From: JASFQI01 sp050115555
Lineage (GTDB): Bacteria; Desulfobacterota; DSM-4660; Desulfatiglandales; HGW-15
Direction: 5' to 3'
Length of the DNA: 10,144 nucleotides
Assembly: GCA_050115555.1 (NCBI GenBank)
Contig: JASFQI010000171.1
Location: 1-10,144 of the forward strand
The translations under genes were made by a program, and so were the position numbers. Positions 1 to 6,600 of the stretch are shown here, piece after piece (the stretch's first letter is position 1; every line of letters starts with the position of its first letter). Below the pieces are notes generated by a model, which was not told the DNA's origin, ran no database searches, and saw only the letters and a list, made by a program, of their open reading frames with translations.

Positions 1-270
1 GCGCACCAGCCGGGAGAAGTCGCACTCTTCGAAGACACCTACCCCTACCTTGCAATCCAGCGAAATCTCCAGATCCTGGGGGCCTTTGGCTTCCTGAGCC
101 GCGTCCGGGGAAAGCCCTTTTTCGAGGCATTCATCGCACCCGCCGTCCATTCCCTGAAGGGTCTCCTGGCCGATCTCGGGGACATGCACCTCTCCTCCCT
201 TGAGGCGCTGGTTCGAGACCTCCCCCCTTCCTGGCCGGACAATCCGCCGGTGCCGCCCCTTACTTCTTGA
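1..270 (+). CDS. Phosphotransferase (APH/AmgK-like kinase family), C-terminal fragment
   Basis: The window opens inside this gene. 89 codons are visible in frame 1, ending at TGA 268-270. The visible protein has an acidic-aromatic stretch (FEDTYPYLAIQRNLQILGAF) and then a charged helix with RVRGKPFFEAF. An R-N/H-L-(Q/K)-x-LG-x-F motif followed by a short basic segment is typical of the C-terminal helices of aminoglycoside-phosphotransferase-fold kinases, particularly cell-wall sugar kinases of the AmgK type, which phosphorylate N-acetylmuramate or N-acetylglucosamine. The catalytic HxDxxxxN and DFG-like motifs would lie upstream of the window, so substrate cannot be judged. The next gene, on the other strand, converges on it with a 53-bp gap and no clear terminator between them. 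The family assignment rests on this short C-terminal motif only. Confidence 0.45.
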   Translation, partial: AHQPGEVALFEDTYPYLAIQRNLQILGAFGFLSRVRGKPFFEAFIAPAVHSLKGLLADLGDMHLSSLEALVRDLPPSWPDNPPVPPLTS

Positions 271-323
271 AAAACAAGGTGATCGCGAGCCCCGGCAGAA
301 TGACCGCAATGATTTTGCATTCC

Positions 324-893
324 TTATCTCAGGGTCTTCCCGATGGAAAAAGCCCGACCCAGGTACTCTCCGAGGCGGTAGTAGCTTCGGCTCTCCGGAG
401 CGAACACCAGGGGACGAACCTTGGCCATATCCGGGATGCCGTCCTTCCCCAGCACGGCCTCGTCCGCCTTGACGTCCACGATCTCCCCTATGAACTGTGT
501 GTGCAGACCAAGCTCAAAGGTGTGAACCAATCGGCATTCGAGCACCACCGGGCACTCCTCCACATACGGGGCATCCACGTGCTCCCCCCGCACCGGGGTG
601 AGCCTGGCCGCCGCCAGCTTGTCCTCGTCCCTCCCTGAGGCCATGCCGAGGTAGTCCACCTGGGCCATCTGCTCGTCGCTGGGAATGTTCAGGGTAAAGG
701 CCTTTCGATCCACGATATTCCCGTACGTATACGTCGCCTTTCGCAAGGAAACCGCAGCGCACGGCGGCTTGGAGCAGCAGATTCCCGTCCAGGCCGCGGC
801 CATGCCGTTGGGATTTCCCACCTTGTCATAGGTCCCCACGATCAGGGCCGGCGCAGGGTACAGCAGGGTCCTTGGCCCCACGGATGTTTTCAT
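324..893 (-). CDS. Flavoredoxin-like flavin reductase domain protein
   Basis: 189-aa cytoplasmic FMN-binding split-barrel protein of the flavin-reductase-like family, the length of a single-domain member. It resembles the flavoredoxins of sulfate reducers: the N-terminal block TLLYPAPALIVGTYD (about 9-23), then GNPNGMAAAW (26-35), CCSKPPCAAVSLRKATYTYG (about 38-57) and NIPSDEQMAQVDYLG. These segments make the flavin-binding barrel. Flavoredoxins carry electrons with a non-covalent FMN; the partner here is unknown. A much longer in-frame ORF exists upstream, but the ATG at 893 is chosen because an AGGAGG Shine-Dalgarno lies just before it and the family's N-terminus begins there. Its ATG overlaps the TGA of the aldolase gene (ATGA), so the two are probably translationally coupled. 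The family is quite certain; the electron-carrier role is inferred. Confidence 0.88.
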   Translation of the reverse strand: MKTSVGPRTLLYPAPALIVGTYDKVGNPNGMAAAWTGICCSKPPCAAVSLRKATYTYGNIVDRKAFTLNIPSDEQMAQVDYLGMASGRDEDKLAAARLTPVRGEHVDAPYVEECPVVLECRLVHTFELGLHTQFIGEIVDVKADEAVLGKDGIPDMAKVRPLVFAPESRSYYRLGEYLGRAFSIGKTLR

Positions 894-1762
894 GCCTCTT
901 CCTCCTTGCCCCGTCGGTTCCGCCTTGACACTGCACGCGGTAACACGACCGGTGCGTTCAGGATCGCTTCGTCCGGCTCCACGCCGAAGACCGTTGCAAT
1001 TGCCTTCAGGGCGTCGGTTCCCAATCCTTTCCCGAGTCCCCCCAGCCCGGCGGACTCCATGTAGAGCTCGGCCGCCTTTTCGCCTACCTCGATGAGCCCG
1101 AGCGCCTCGTCCAGGTCCTTTCCCAGGGCCACGACCCCATGAAAGGGCCAGACCACCAAGCGCCGGTTCTCCAGGGCACGAGCCGTGACCTCTGAGAGGG
1201 CTTGGGAACCGGGAACCTGCCAGGGAGCGACCTCCACTCCCTCCGGAAAAAAGGCCATGCACTCGGCGTGAGTGCTCCAGAGAAGCCTTGTGAGAGAGAT
1301 CGTATCCAGCGACAGAGCCTGCGTCAATGCGACCAGGTGCGTTGCGTGTACATGGATCACGGCCAGGGGCTGCCCGGCCCGGGCGCGGCTGCGTATCGCG
1401 TGCACGCCAAGATGCGCCCGCATCTCCGATGAAGGAACCGCCCCGTCCTTAAATCCCCAGACAACGCGATATCGCTCCCCTTTGTCATCGAGCTCGATCA
1501 CACCGCATCCCTTTTCCAGGGTCTCCTCGAGAGTTCGGAAAAGGCTGCCGCTCGCGGTCAACAAAAGAAAAGTGTCTGCCAGCTCAGGCACCCCGGGGTC
1601 CAGGGGGACCCACTCTCTTTGCGAGCGAAGAACCTCCTCCCCATCCAGAAGGGAAGGAGTCACCCGCACGCTCACGTTTCCAGCTCCGGCTTCGGCCCAT
1701 CCGCGAATCCAGATGTCCCGTGCGTTTCGGGCCACGCGTTTTGCCAGCATCTCGAGCGTCAT
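890..1762 (-). CDS. rhaD: Class II aldolase, rhamnulose-1-phosphate aldolase-like
   Basis: 290-aa class II (zinc) aldolase of the adducin/aldolase superfamily, closest in appearance to RhaD, which cleaves L-rhamnulose-1-phosphate to dihydroxyacetone phosphate and L-lactaldehyde. Visible landmarks are GWAEAGAGNVSVRV near the N-terminus (phosphate-binding loop), the general-base Glu in PSSEMRAH (E113), zinc ligands in HVHATH (H137, H139) and WPFHGV (H208), and an active-site Glu in HAECMAFFPEG (E167). Spacing between these matches E. coli RhaD. The ATG at 1762 is preferred because GGAG lies 6 nt upstream; an in-frame TTG at 1774 has no ribosome binding site. It is first in a two-gene unit with the flavoredoxin-like gene. 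No rhamnose isomerase, kinase or regulator is in the window, so substrate is inferred; a related 2-keto-sugar phosphate is possible. No convincing promoter was seen. A degenerate 8-10-bp tandem repeat lies at 1781-1815. Confidence 0.82.
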   Translation of the reverse strand: MTLEMLAKRVARNARDIWIRGWAEAGAGNVSVRVTPSLLDGEEVLRSQREWVPLDPGVPELADTFLLLTASGSLFRTLEETLEKGCGVIELDDKGERYRVVWGFKDGAVPSSEMRAHLGVHAIRSRARAGQPLAVIHVHATHLVALTQALSLDTISLTRLLWSTHAECMAFFPEGVEVAPWQVPGSQALSEVTARALENRRLVVWPFHGVVALGKDLDEALGLIEVGEKAAELYMESAGLGGLGKGLGTDALKAIATVFGVEPDEAILNAPVVLPRAVSRRNRRGKEEEA

Positions 1763-1780
1763 TTTTGTCTCCAATGAAAC

Positions 1781-1815
1781 GAGCTGTTAAGCTTTTGAGC
1801 TGTTGAGCCGTTAAG
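1781..1815. repeat. Degenerate short tandem repeat upstream of the aldolase gene
   Basis: Units resembling GAGCTGTTAA, GAGCTGTTGA and GAGCCGTTAAG follow one another with a short TTTT-containing interruption. Read on the minus strand they give CTCAACAGCTC-type words, and CAACAGCTCGG recurs at about 6657-6667 and, partly, at 4307-4315 (GGCAGCTCGG). It lies within what should be the 5' leader of the aldolase gene. Confidence 0.5.
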
Positions 1816-1844
1816 TGAAAAGCAATCACCCGGGTCGATCCCTT

Positions 1845-1921
1845 TCCGAATCACGAGCCACGAACACGAATCACGGCCTTTCTCCTTTTTCCTTAATCCT
1901 TACCCCTGAATCCTTAATCCT
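1845..1921 (-). repeat. Dispersed ~78-bp repeat, copy A
   Basis: Read on the minus strand, this starts with AGGATTAAGGATT, continues through AAGGATTAAGGAAAAAG and ends in a CGTGATTCGTG/CGTGGCTCGTGATTCGGA heptamer-like block. Copy B at 6377-6455 on the plus strand matches at roughly nine in ten positions with two small indels. The repeat begins exactly at the end of the YciC-like gene, whose last codon and stop (GAT TAA) lie inside it. I saw no open reading frame and no T-run terminator in it. Confidence 0.8.
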
Positions 1922-2612
1922 GCCCTTCAGCCCCTTCCCCATCCCCTTCCCCCTTCTTCAGGGCCAAATCGTAGAACCGGTAGAAAAGAATCGTCACGGT
2001 CGAGGACAGGACCATGAAGACCACGGACACAAAGACAGAGGACAAATATCCATGGAGGGAGTACTTCCCCATAAAATACCCGGAGATGATGTCCAGGGAG
2101 ATGAGCAGAAAGGAGAGCGCGAGCGTACATACGATGATCTCGAGGGTCATTCCCCGGACGCGCTCGTTGCTTCGGATCAGGGCCTCCTTGGGTCCCATCC
2201 CTTCCAGGACCACACCGAACTCCGCAAGGGAGAGCCTTGCGAAAAAAACGAGGCCCGGCAACACGAAGGCCAGGAGTCCGGCGAAAATGAGCACAGAGCT
2301 GATAAGGTAGACGAACAGGAGGTCTTTCCAGAACTTCAGCCCCTTGATCAGGCATTCCGCCGTGGTCCACCCTTGGCCCCCCGCACTTTGTGAAATCAGC
2401 CAGATCAATCCGCCTGTGTACACCGGGCGGTAGAGGAAGCTGATTGTAAAAGGCAGCGCGTTGATCACGCCTTGGCTGTTTGCCTCCACGATTCTAAACG
2501 AGAGATAGGTCTCGAGGAGGATCACCGGGATGGTCACCGGGATGAGAAACCTGGCGATATCGACAAGAAACGCCCTGAAAAAAGCCAATGTCTCGAAAAG
2601 CCGTGTAAACAT
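1914..2612 (-). CDS. Multi-pass membrane protein, YciC/UPF0259-like
   Basis: 232-aa integral inner-membrane protein with about five hydrophobic segments (roughly residues 12-36, 53-75, 98-122, 155-180 and 188-212) and a short acidic tail (KKGEGDGEGAEGQD). The segment FVLPGLVFFARLSLAEFGVVLEG followed by the PKEAL-RS region (about 116-148) resembles the conserved 'PG-hydrophobic-A...A..S..' block of YciC-type and glycerophosphodiesterase-membrane-domain proteins. The biochemical role of that group is unknown. The ATG at 2612 is favoured because a hydrophobic N-terminal helix follows and GGGA lies 8 nt upstream; an in-frame ATG at 2660 would add 16 Cys/Gln-rich residues and has no clear ribosome binding site. 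A good promoter lies at 2756-2784. The stop codon is inside a dispersed repeat, so the natural C-terminus may have been altered. Standalone gene; function not inferred. Confidence 0.72.
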   Translation of the reverse strand: MFTRLFETLAFFRAFLVDIARFLIPVTIPVILLETYLSFRIVEANSQGVINALPFTISFLYRPVYTGGLIWLISQSAGGQGWTTAECLIKGLKFWKDLLFVYLISSVLIFAGLLAFVLPGLVFFARLSLAEFGVVLEGMGPKEALIRSNERVRGMTLEIIVCTLALSFLLISLDIISGYFMGKYSLHGYLSSVFVSVVFMVLSSTVTILFYRFYDLALKKGEGDGEGAEGQD

Positions 2613-2755
2613 GCTTGGATTCCCGGTGCAGGAAGCAGGCTGCTGCTTCCGGACACACATGATCGGGCATGGGTCACTCTCGCCCTAAGCACCCCATTGG
2701 AGGCCGGGGCCTTTCTCCTTCTCAGCGGATAAGACTCGGCCGTTCACCATGAAAA

Positions 2756-2784
2756 AGAATAGACAGCACAACATGGGCTGTCAA
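2756..2784 (-). promoter_or_regulatory. Predicted sigma-70 promoter for the membrane-protein gene
   Basis: On the minus strand a perfect TTGACA (2784-2779) is separated by 17 bp from TATTCT (2761-2756), a 4/6 match to the -10 consensus. Transcription would begin near 2749, about 90 to 140 nt before the candidate starts. The leader contains an imperfect GGAGGCC/GGCCT hairpin at about 2699-2718. Confidence 0.5.
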
Positions 2785-2910
2785 ACCCAACCTCCCGGCC
2801 CCTTTGAGCGGCTCCCCTTTTTTCACATTTCAACAAGAGGATGACATCATCCCGAAAACCGCTTTCAGGACCGTTGGTTTACGTGCAGCAGGCCCGTTTC
2901 GCGCCAGGAG

Positions 2911-3543
2911 TCACCGCCCTTGTTCCAGGGCAAGCTTGAGCCCCAAGCCTATGAACAGGATACCGCAAGCACGCTGTGCCAGGATGGAAAGTCTTCCGCG
3001 GCGGAGCGCGGCGGTCAGCCGACTGGAGAGAAGCACCAGGCACAGGCACCATGCCGTGCCCGTAGCCATGAAAAGGCCGCCGAGCACAAGGAACGGCACG
3101 ATCGGAGAGGTGCAGTTCGGATCCACGAACTGTGGCAGAAAGGCCAGGAAAAACAGGGCTACCTTGGGGTTGAGGACATTGGTCAACACGCCCTGCCGGT
3201 AGATCCTGCCCGTCTCCACGGGGCCCGGCACGCCGGACAAATCCTGCCCAAGGGCCCCCTTCCCCAGGATCATTCGAGCGCCGAGAAATGCCAGATATGC
3301 GGCACCGGCCCACCGGATCCATGTAAAGGCCATGGAGGAGGCGGCAAGGATCGCGGAAAGACCTGTAGCAGCCGCCACCGTGTGGAACAGGATGCCGGAG
3401 CTGATCCCCAGTACCGACAAAATGCCCGCCCTCTTTCCCTGGGCCATACTCCGTCCAAGGATGTAGAGGGTATCCTGCCCCGGCGTCAGGTTCAGAAGAA
3501 CCCCTGCAGCAAGAAATGCCGCAATATCTTGTGTCCCCCACAT
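2911..3543 (-). CDS. LysE/RhtB-family amino-acid exporter
   Basis: 210-aa inner-membrane protein of the usual length for LysE/RhtB/ThrE-type efflux permeases, which export amino acids such as lysine, threonine or homoserine by proton antiport. The N-terminal family signature is visible as LLNLTPGQDTLYILGRSMA with following G-x-x-x-G (residues about 16-40); the PGQDTL element corresponds to the conserved PGP/PGQ-N/D turn. Six hydrophobic segments can be traced, with TNVLNPKVALFFLAFLPQF (about 120-138) the second conserved block (NPK). The ATG at 3543 has GGAGG 7 nt upstream; a longer ORF to 3732 has no support. A strong promoter-like site lies at 3598-3627, and it is monocistronic. The substrate cannot be deduced from sequence. 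Confidence 0.9.
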   Translation of the reverse strand: MWGTQDIAAFLAAGVLLNLTPGQDTLYILGRSMAQGKRAGILSVLGISSGILFHTVAAATGLSAILAASSMAFTWIRWAGAAYLAFLGARMILGKGALGQDLSGVPGPVETGRIYRQGVLTNVLNPKVALFFLAFLPQFVDPNCTSPIVPFLVLGGLFMATGTAWCLCLVLLSSRLTAALRRGRLSILAQRACGILFIGLGLKLALEQGR

Positions 3544-3597
3544 GAGGAAGCCTCCGTTTCGACGGAAATCCCTGGGCAGGAATGAATCGGTACCCGA

Positions 3598-3627
3598 ACT
3601 ATAGGCCTTGGGATGGAAATACGTCAA
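3598..3627 (-). promoter_or_regulatory. Predicted sigma-70 promoter for the LysE-family gene
   Basis: On the minus strand TTGACG (3627-3622) is followed after 18 bp by TATAGT (3603-3598), each a 5/6 match to consensus. The start site would be near 3591, giving a leader of about 48 nt before the ATG at 3543. The 321-bp gap 3544-3864 holds this promoter and the divergent one at 3742-3770, and I see no further gene in it. Confidence 0.6.
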
Positions 3628-3741
3628 GCCAACCCTGCCAGGAGAAATCCCTTCGCAGCAAGCCGGCAGGCAGCACAACCATGCCCTGCTCGCACATTTC
3701 GACCCAGCGACGGCGGGAATGCGGGTAGACACAATTCCCTC

Positions 3742-3770
3742 TCGACATCTCCCGGAAGAGCGACTATCAT
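3742..3770 (+). promoter_or_regulatory. Predicted sigma-70 promoter for the 99-aa gene
   Basis: TCGACA (3742-3747) and TATCAT (3765-3770) are each 5/6 consensus matches, 17 bp apart. The start site would be near 3777, leaving a leader of about 88 nt to the ATG at 3865. Confidence 0.55.
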
Positions 3771-3864
3771 CGTTCTACCGTGCCCGCACGTAAACCGGCA
3801 CTCTCGCAGGATCTGTTCTGCCACATACTGGAAAACCGTGTGAGCACACCTTGCAGGGAAACCC

Positions 3865-4164
3865 ATGGAACGGAAAACGCGCTTCCAACCTGGAGATCCT
3901 GTAAATACATTTACCGGCGAGGCAGGACTGGTCCTCTCGCCGCAGGACCTGGCGCGCGCCCGGGAACAGCTCAAGGATGGAAAAAAGCCGGGCTGTTTCT
4001 TTGCGCCCGGCTGCTGTCATGCCCCGGACTACATCATACAGATTCCCGTTCTGTTCGAGGACGGCACGTACGACGTGATGCGCTCCATGAACCTACGAGG
4101 GAACCCGGACCTCTCCGAGGAAACCCGGGCGAGGATCCAGGCCTTGTTGAACCCGGAAGGGTAG
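3865..4164 (+). CDS. Small protein of unknown function
   Basis: 99-aa soluble protein that I do not recognise. It begins with a basic MERKTRF and a QPGDPVNTFTGEAGLVLSP stretch that looks like a small beta/SH3-like barrel start. A charged helix follows (about 27-41), then a Cys/His-rich segment CFFAPGCCHAPDY (C44, C50, C51, H52), which could bind a metal, and IIQIPVLFEDGTYDVMRSMNLRG. There is no signal peptide or membrane helix. An AGGGA ribosome binding site precedes the ATG and a good promoter lies at 3742-3770, so it is very likely a real, independently transcribed gene. Downstream, after 25 nt, a GGATTAA-type repeat array begins. The metal-binding suggestion is inference from Cys/His spacing only. 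Confidence 0.7.
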   Translation: MERKTRFQPGDPVNTFTGEAGLVLSPQDLARAREQLKDGKKPGCFFAPGCCHAPDYIIQIPVLFEDGTYDVMRSMNLRGNPDLSEETRARIQALLNPEG

Positions 4165-4188
4165 GCGTGCCCTTTGGACTCCGGAAGC

Positions 4189-4265
4189 GGATTGAAGGAT
4201 TAAGGATTAGAGGGGTAAGGGGCTGAAGGGCAGGATTGAAGGATTCAGGGATAAGGATTAAAGGG
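4189..4265 (+). repeat. GGATTAA-type heptamer array downstream of the 99-aa gene
   Basis: A degenerate array of GGATTGA, AGGATTA, AGGATTAG, GGGGTAA and similar words. The 27 nt at 4232-4258 recur with one change at 6493-6519. The segment 4195-4220 is perfectly complementary to 4339-4364, forming a 26-bp inverted repeat around a 118-nt loop. No coding potential is evident. Confidence 0.7.
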
Positions 4266-4312
4266 AAAATCAAAACAGCTGTTCACAAGGTGACACCTGA
4301 AACTTGGCAGCT

Positions 4313-4386
4313 CGGACCCATAGGGTCCGCCCCTTAATCCTTACCCCTCTAATCCTTAATCCTTACCTGGAGGCCAAAGGCCTCCA
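4313..4386 (+). repeat. Modular repeat (hairpin, CCTTAATCC array, hairpin), copy 1
   Basis: Opens with a 7-bp triloop hairpin CGGACCCATAGGGTCCG (4313-4329), then a CCTTAATCC/TTACCCCT/CTAATCC array (4331-4366), and closes with hairpin GGAGGCCAAAGGCCTCC (4369-4385, extendable by one pair). The same order recurs at 6664-6734, where the first hairpin has partly decayed. The repeat ends 27 nt before the HIT gene, so it may lie in that gene's mRNA leader. Confidence 0.7.
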
Positions 4387-4412
4387 TACCCATCGACCAA
4401 AGGAGGAATCCC

Positions 4413-4832
4413 ATGGAGGACTGCCTTTTTTGCAAAATCGCGCGGGGAGAGATCCCCTGCTACAAGGTGTACGAGGACGACCGGGTCATCGCGTTCGCGG
4501 ACATCAACCCGGTATCCGAAGGCCACAGCCTGGTGGTCCCAAAGGCCCACGCCGAGAACCTTTATGAGATCAGCAGCGAGGACCTCGCCGCCGTACACCT
4601 GGCCGCCCAGCGCATCCTGCATGCCATGAAAAAGGCCCTGAATCCCCTGGGGGTTGCGGTTCTGCAGTTGAACGGAAAGGGTGTAAACCAGATCGTAATG
4701 CACTACCACGTACACCTGATTCCCCGCGTATCCGGCGCTCCCGAGCTCCCGGTCAGCCACTGGGGGGCCGAACCGGGTGACCCGGAGGTCCTCAAGGCCA
4801 CTGCCGACAAGATTGCGGCTGCCCTCGTATGA
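4413..4832 (+). CDS. HIT-family nucleotide hydrolase/transferase (Hint-like)
   Basis: 139-aa histidine-triad protein, the normal length for Hint-branch members, which hydrolyse nucleoside phosphoramidates and AMP adducts in the cytoplasm. The N-terminal CLFCKIARGEIP (C4, C7) is the classic opening; VYEDDRVIAFADINPVSEGHSLVVPKAH forms the beta-sheet core. The triad motif is HYHVHLI (H97, H99, H101), with H99 expected to be the nucleophile, preceded by the usual LQLNGKGVNQ loop where Hint proteins have NNG..AGQ. A strong AAGGAGG site lies 7 nt before the ATG. The upstream 80 nt are a modular repeat. It converges on the HNH gene with a 44-bp gap. Family is certain; physiological substrate is not. 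Confidence 0.93.
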   Translation: MEDCLFCKIARGEIPCYKVYEDDRVIAFADINPVSEGHSLVVPKAHAENLYEISSEDLAAVHLAAQRILHAMKKALNPLGVAVLQLNGKGVNQIVMHYHVHLIPRVSGAPELPVSHWGAEPGDPEVLKATADKIAAALV

Positions 4833-4876
4833 CGGGATCCAGCTCTTTGGGGTGTAGTCCGGCAGGCTGCGGCAGT

Positions 4877-5401
4877 CTATGCCACCAGCTCCACGTTCCA
4901 GTACAGGTAATCGCGCCAGGTGTTGGGAACTTCCTTGATGCCGATGGTGATGCGGAGGGCCGGGACCCAGGTGGGACGAACCGGCTTTCGAATGAGACGC
5001 ATGTGCGCCTCCTCGGGCGTCCTTCCCCCCTTTTTTCGGTTGCATGCCACACAGCAGGTCACGATGTTTTCCCACTCGGTTTTGCCCCCACGGGAGCGGG
5101 GAAGCACGTGATCGTACGTGAGCTCCTCGCTGGGAAAGCGCGACCCGCAGTACTGGCAACGGTACCGGTCCCGGGCATAGATGTTCTGGCGGGAGAAGCG
5201 GACAGGGCGCTTGGGACGCTTGACCATTCTCAGGAGACGGACCACCGACGGCAGGCGAATCGTCACGCTCACCGACCGTATGTCGCGCCCGTACTCCTCG
5301 ATCACCTCCACCTTTCCCAAGCAAAGCAGGGTGATCGCCTTCTTCCAGTTGATCACCTTCAGAGGCTCATAGCTCAGGTTCAGAAGAAGGACCTGCTCCA
5401 T
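4877..5401 (-). CDS. HNH endonuclease family protein
   Basis: 174-aa cytoplasmic protein of the widespread stand-alone HNH endonuclease group. The N-terminal half starts VLLLNLSYEPLKVINWKKAITLL, a hallmark of this chromosomal family. The HNH domain covers about 75-125: zinc-binding pairs CQYC (C82, C85) and CVAC (C117, C120), the catalytic DH (D97-H98) in LTYDHVLPRSRGG, the Asn in TEWENIVTCC (N112) and a final N121. All key residues are present, so nuclease activity is likely; the target is unknown. The ATG has AGGA 8 nt upstream. A weak promoter-like pair (TTGAAT, 17 bp, TATGAA) sits in the 128-bp divergent spacer shared with the hydrolase. There is no toxin, phage or restriction gene nearby, so this looks like a core-genome copy rather than a mobile one. 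Confidence 0.9.
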   Translation of the reverse strand: MEQVLLLNLSYEPLKVINWKKAITLLCLGKVEVIEEYGRDIRSVSVTIRLPSVVRLLRMVKRPKRPVRFSRQNIYARDRYRCQYCGSRFPSEELTYDHVLPRSRGGKTEWENIVTCCVACNRKKGGRTPEEAHMRLIRKPVRPTWVPALRITIGIKEVPNTWRDYLYWNVELVA

Positions 5402-5529
5402 GATTCGAGTCCTGCCGATTATGGGTTTTTAGAGCGGTACGACGCGTTCCGGATGAACGAACGTCCTTTTCATAAACAAAAGCGCACGAAAATTCAAGCG
5501 CGAAATCAATTCCTAACACGACAACGGAC

Positions 5530-6384
5530 ATGCTCCTCCTTGACCTAATGATCGGAAGTGCAGCCGCCTACATGGGGCTTTCCCTGGCCATGACGTACGC
5601 CGTACACCGGATCCCCAGGCGGCCGGTCCGGGAAGAGCCGGACTGGGGAAAGGTTTTTGATACACATATCCCCGCGGCGGACGGCGGATCGCTGGAGGTC
5701 TGGCGTGTGGAGCCTGAGGGAGCGCGGCGCGGGATCGTGGTACTGGCCCACGGGTGGAGCCGAAATCGGGACCGCATGGTGGGCCGTGCACGCCTTTTCG
5801 GGCATATGGGCTTCACAACGATCCTGCACAGCGCCCGTGACCACGGGGGCTCCTCGCCCTATCGATTCATGAATGCGTTTCGCTTTGCCGAAGACATCGA
5901 AGCCGTGTTAGATTGGGTGGGAGAGCCGGTGCTTCTCTACGGTCACTCCGCCGGTGCCGCAGGAGCCGTCATCGCGGCTCACCGCGACCGGGAAAGGATC
6001 CAAATGCTGTTTCTCGAGGGCTGCTATGCACGGACCCAAGCATCCCTGATCAGCCTGTATCGTAGCCATAACCCGCTCTTGGGAAGACTTTTTGCGCCCG
6101 CGGTGGTCGCCTGGATGAATCTTTTCTACCGTGGGAAACTGGATGTGGTGAGCCCGGCGAGGCTCGCCCCGGATCTGGACCTTCCGGTACTGCTCATTCA
6201 CGGGGAGCAGGATGCGTCCTTTCCTCTTTCCTACGCATGGGAGCTGCGCGACGCCTTCCCTGCCGGCCGTGCCGAAATCTTTGTGGCGCCCGGAGCGGAC
6301 CACTCCAGCTCAAGCCTGACCCCGGAGTACCCCGTCGCCATCCGGGCCTTTGTGGAAAGACACCTTCATTCGAAGAAGGATTAA
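5530..6384 (+). CDS. Alpha/beta hydrolase with N-terminal membrane anchor
   Basis: 284-aa serine hydrolase. Residues about 2-25 (LLLDLMIGSAAAYMGLSLAMTYAV) form one hydrophobic segment followed by HRIPRR, which looks like an uncleaved signal anchor; which side of the membrane the catalytic domain faces is not settled. The catalytic fold is complete: oxyanion loop HGWSRNRDR (H74-G75), nucleophile elbow GHSAG (Ser140), acid in LLIHGEQDASFP (Asp228) and His in PGADHSS (His258). This arrangement resembles BAAT/YhfT-like and esterase-type hydrolases; the substrate cannot be predicted. The ribosome binding site is weak (ACGGAC), so the ATG at 5548 or 5572 remains possible. It is divergent from the HNH gene. 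Its last codon and stop (GAT TAA) fall inside dispersed repeat copy B. Confidence 0.85.
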   Translation: MLLLDLMIGSAAAYMGLSLAMTYAVHRIPRRPVREEPDWGKVFDTHIPAADGGSLEVWRVEPEGARRGIVVLAHGWSRNRDRMVGRARLFGHMGFTTILHSARDHGGSSPYRFMNAFRFAEDIEAVLDWVGEPVLLYGHSAGAAGAVIAAHRDRERIQMLFLEGCYARTQASLISLYRSHNPLLGRLFAPAVVAWMNLFYRGKLDVVSPARLAPDLDLPVLLIHGEQDASFPLSYAWELRDAFPAGRAEIFVAPGADHSSSSLTPEYPVAIRAFVERHLHSKKD

Positions 6385-6455
6385 GGATTGAAGGGATAAG
6401 GATTAAGGAAAAAGCAGAAAGTCCGTGATGCGTGGCTCGTGGCTCGTGATTCGGA
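6377..6455 (+). repeat. Dispersed ~78-bp repeat, copy B
   Basis: Same sequence family and order as copy A at 1845-1921 but on the opposite strand: AGGATTAAGGATT, AAGGATTAAGGAAAAAG, then CGTGATGCGTGGCT and CGTGGCTCGTGATTCGGA. It starts at the 3' end of the hydrolase gene and contributes its stop codon. Confidence 0.8.
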
Positions 6456-6600
6456 TTTCCGGTGTCGGGTGTCAGGGCTCAGGTGAAAGGGTAGGATTGA
6501 AGGATTCAGGGGTAAGGATCTGAAGAGCAGGATTAAGGGGCAAGGGGTAAAATGACCGTAATGCGTGGTTCGTGGATGAAAGGCCGTGGCTCGTTTTCCC
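6456..6600 (+). repeat. Heptamer-rich degenerate repeat spacer
   Basis: Continues copy B with further near-7-bp units: CCGGTGT, CGGGTGT, CAGGGCT, then a GGATTGA/GGATTCA/GGGGTAA block (6493-6548) and a second CGTGGTTCGTGG/CCGTGGCTCG block (6564-6593). It makes up much of the 420-bp gene-free spacer 6385-6804. I find no promoter, terminator or credible ORF in it. Confidence 0.6.

Noticed and set aside
4331..4366. Telomere-like CCCTAATCC repeats
   Set aside because: The units drift freely in length and sequence and occur inside spacers between ordinary genes, not at an end.
4829..5548. 239-aa plus-strand open frame across the HNH gene
   Set aside because: Antisense shadow of the HNH gene, which has complete catalytic motifs and a ribosome binding site. 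The same reasoning excludes the long frames at 1815-2393 (+), 2920-3585 (+) and 4356-5324 (-).
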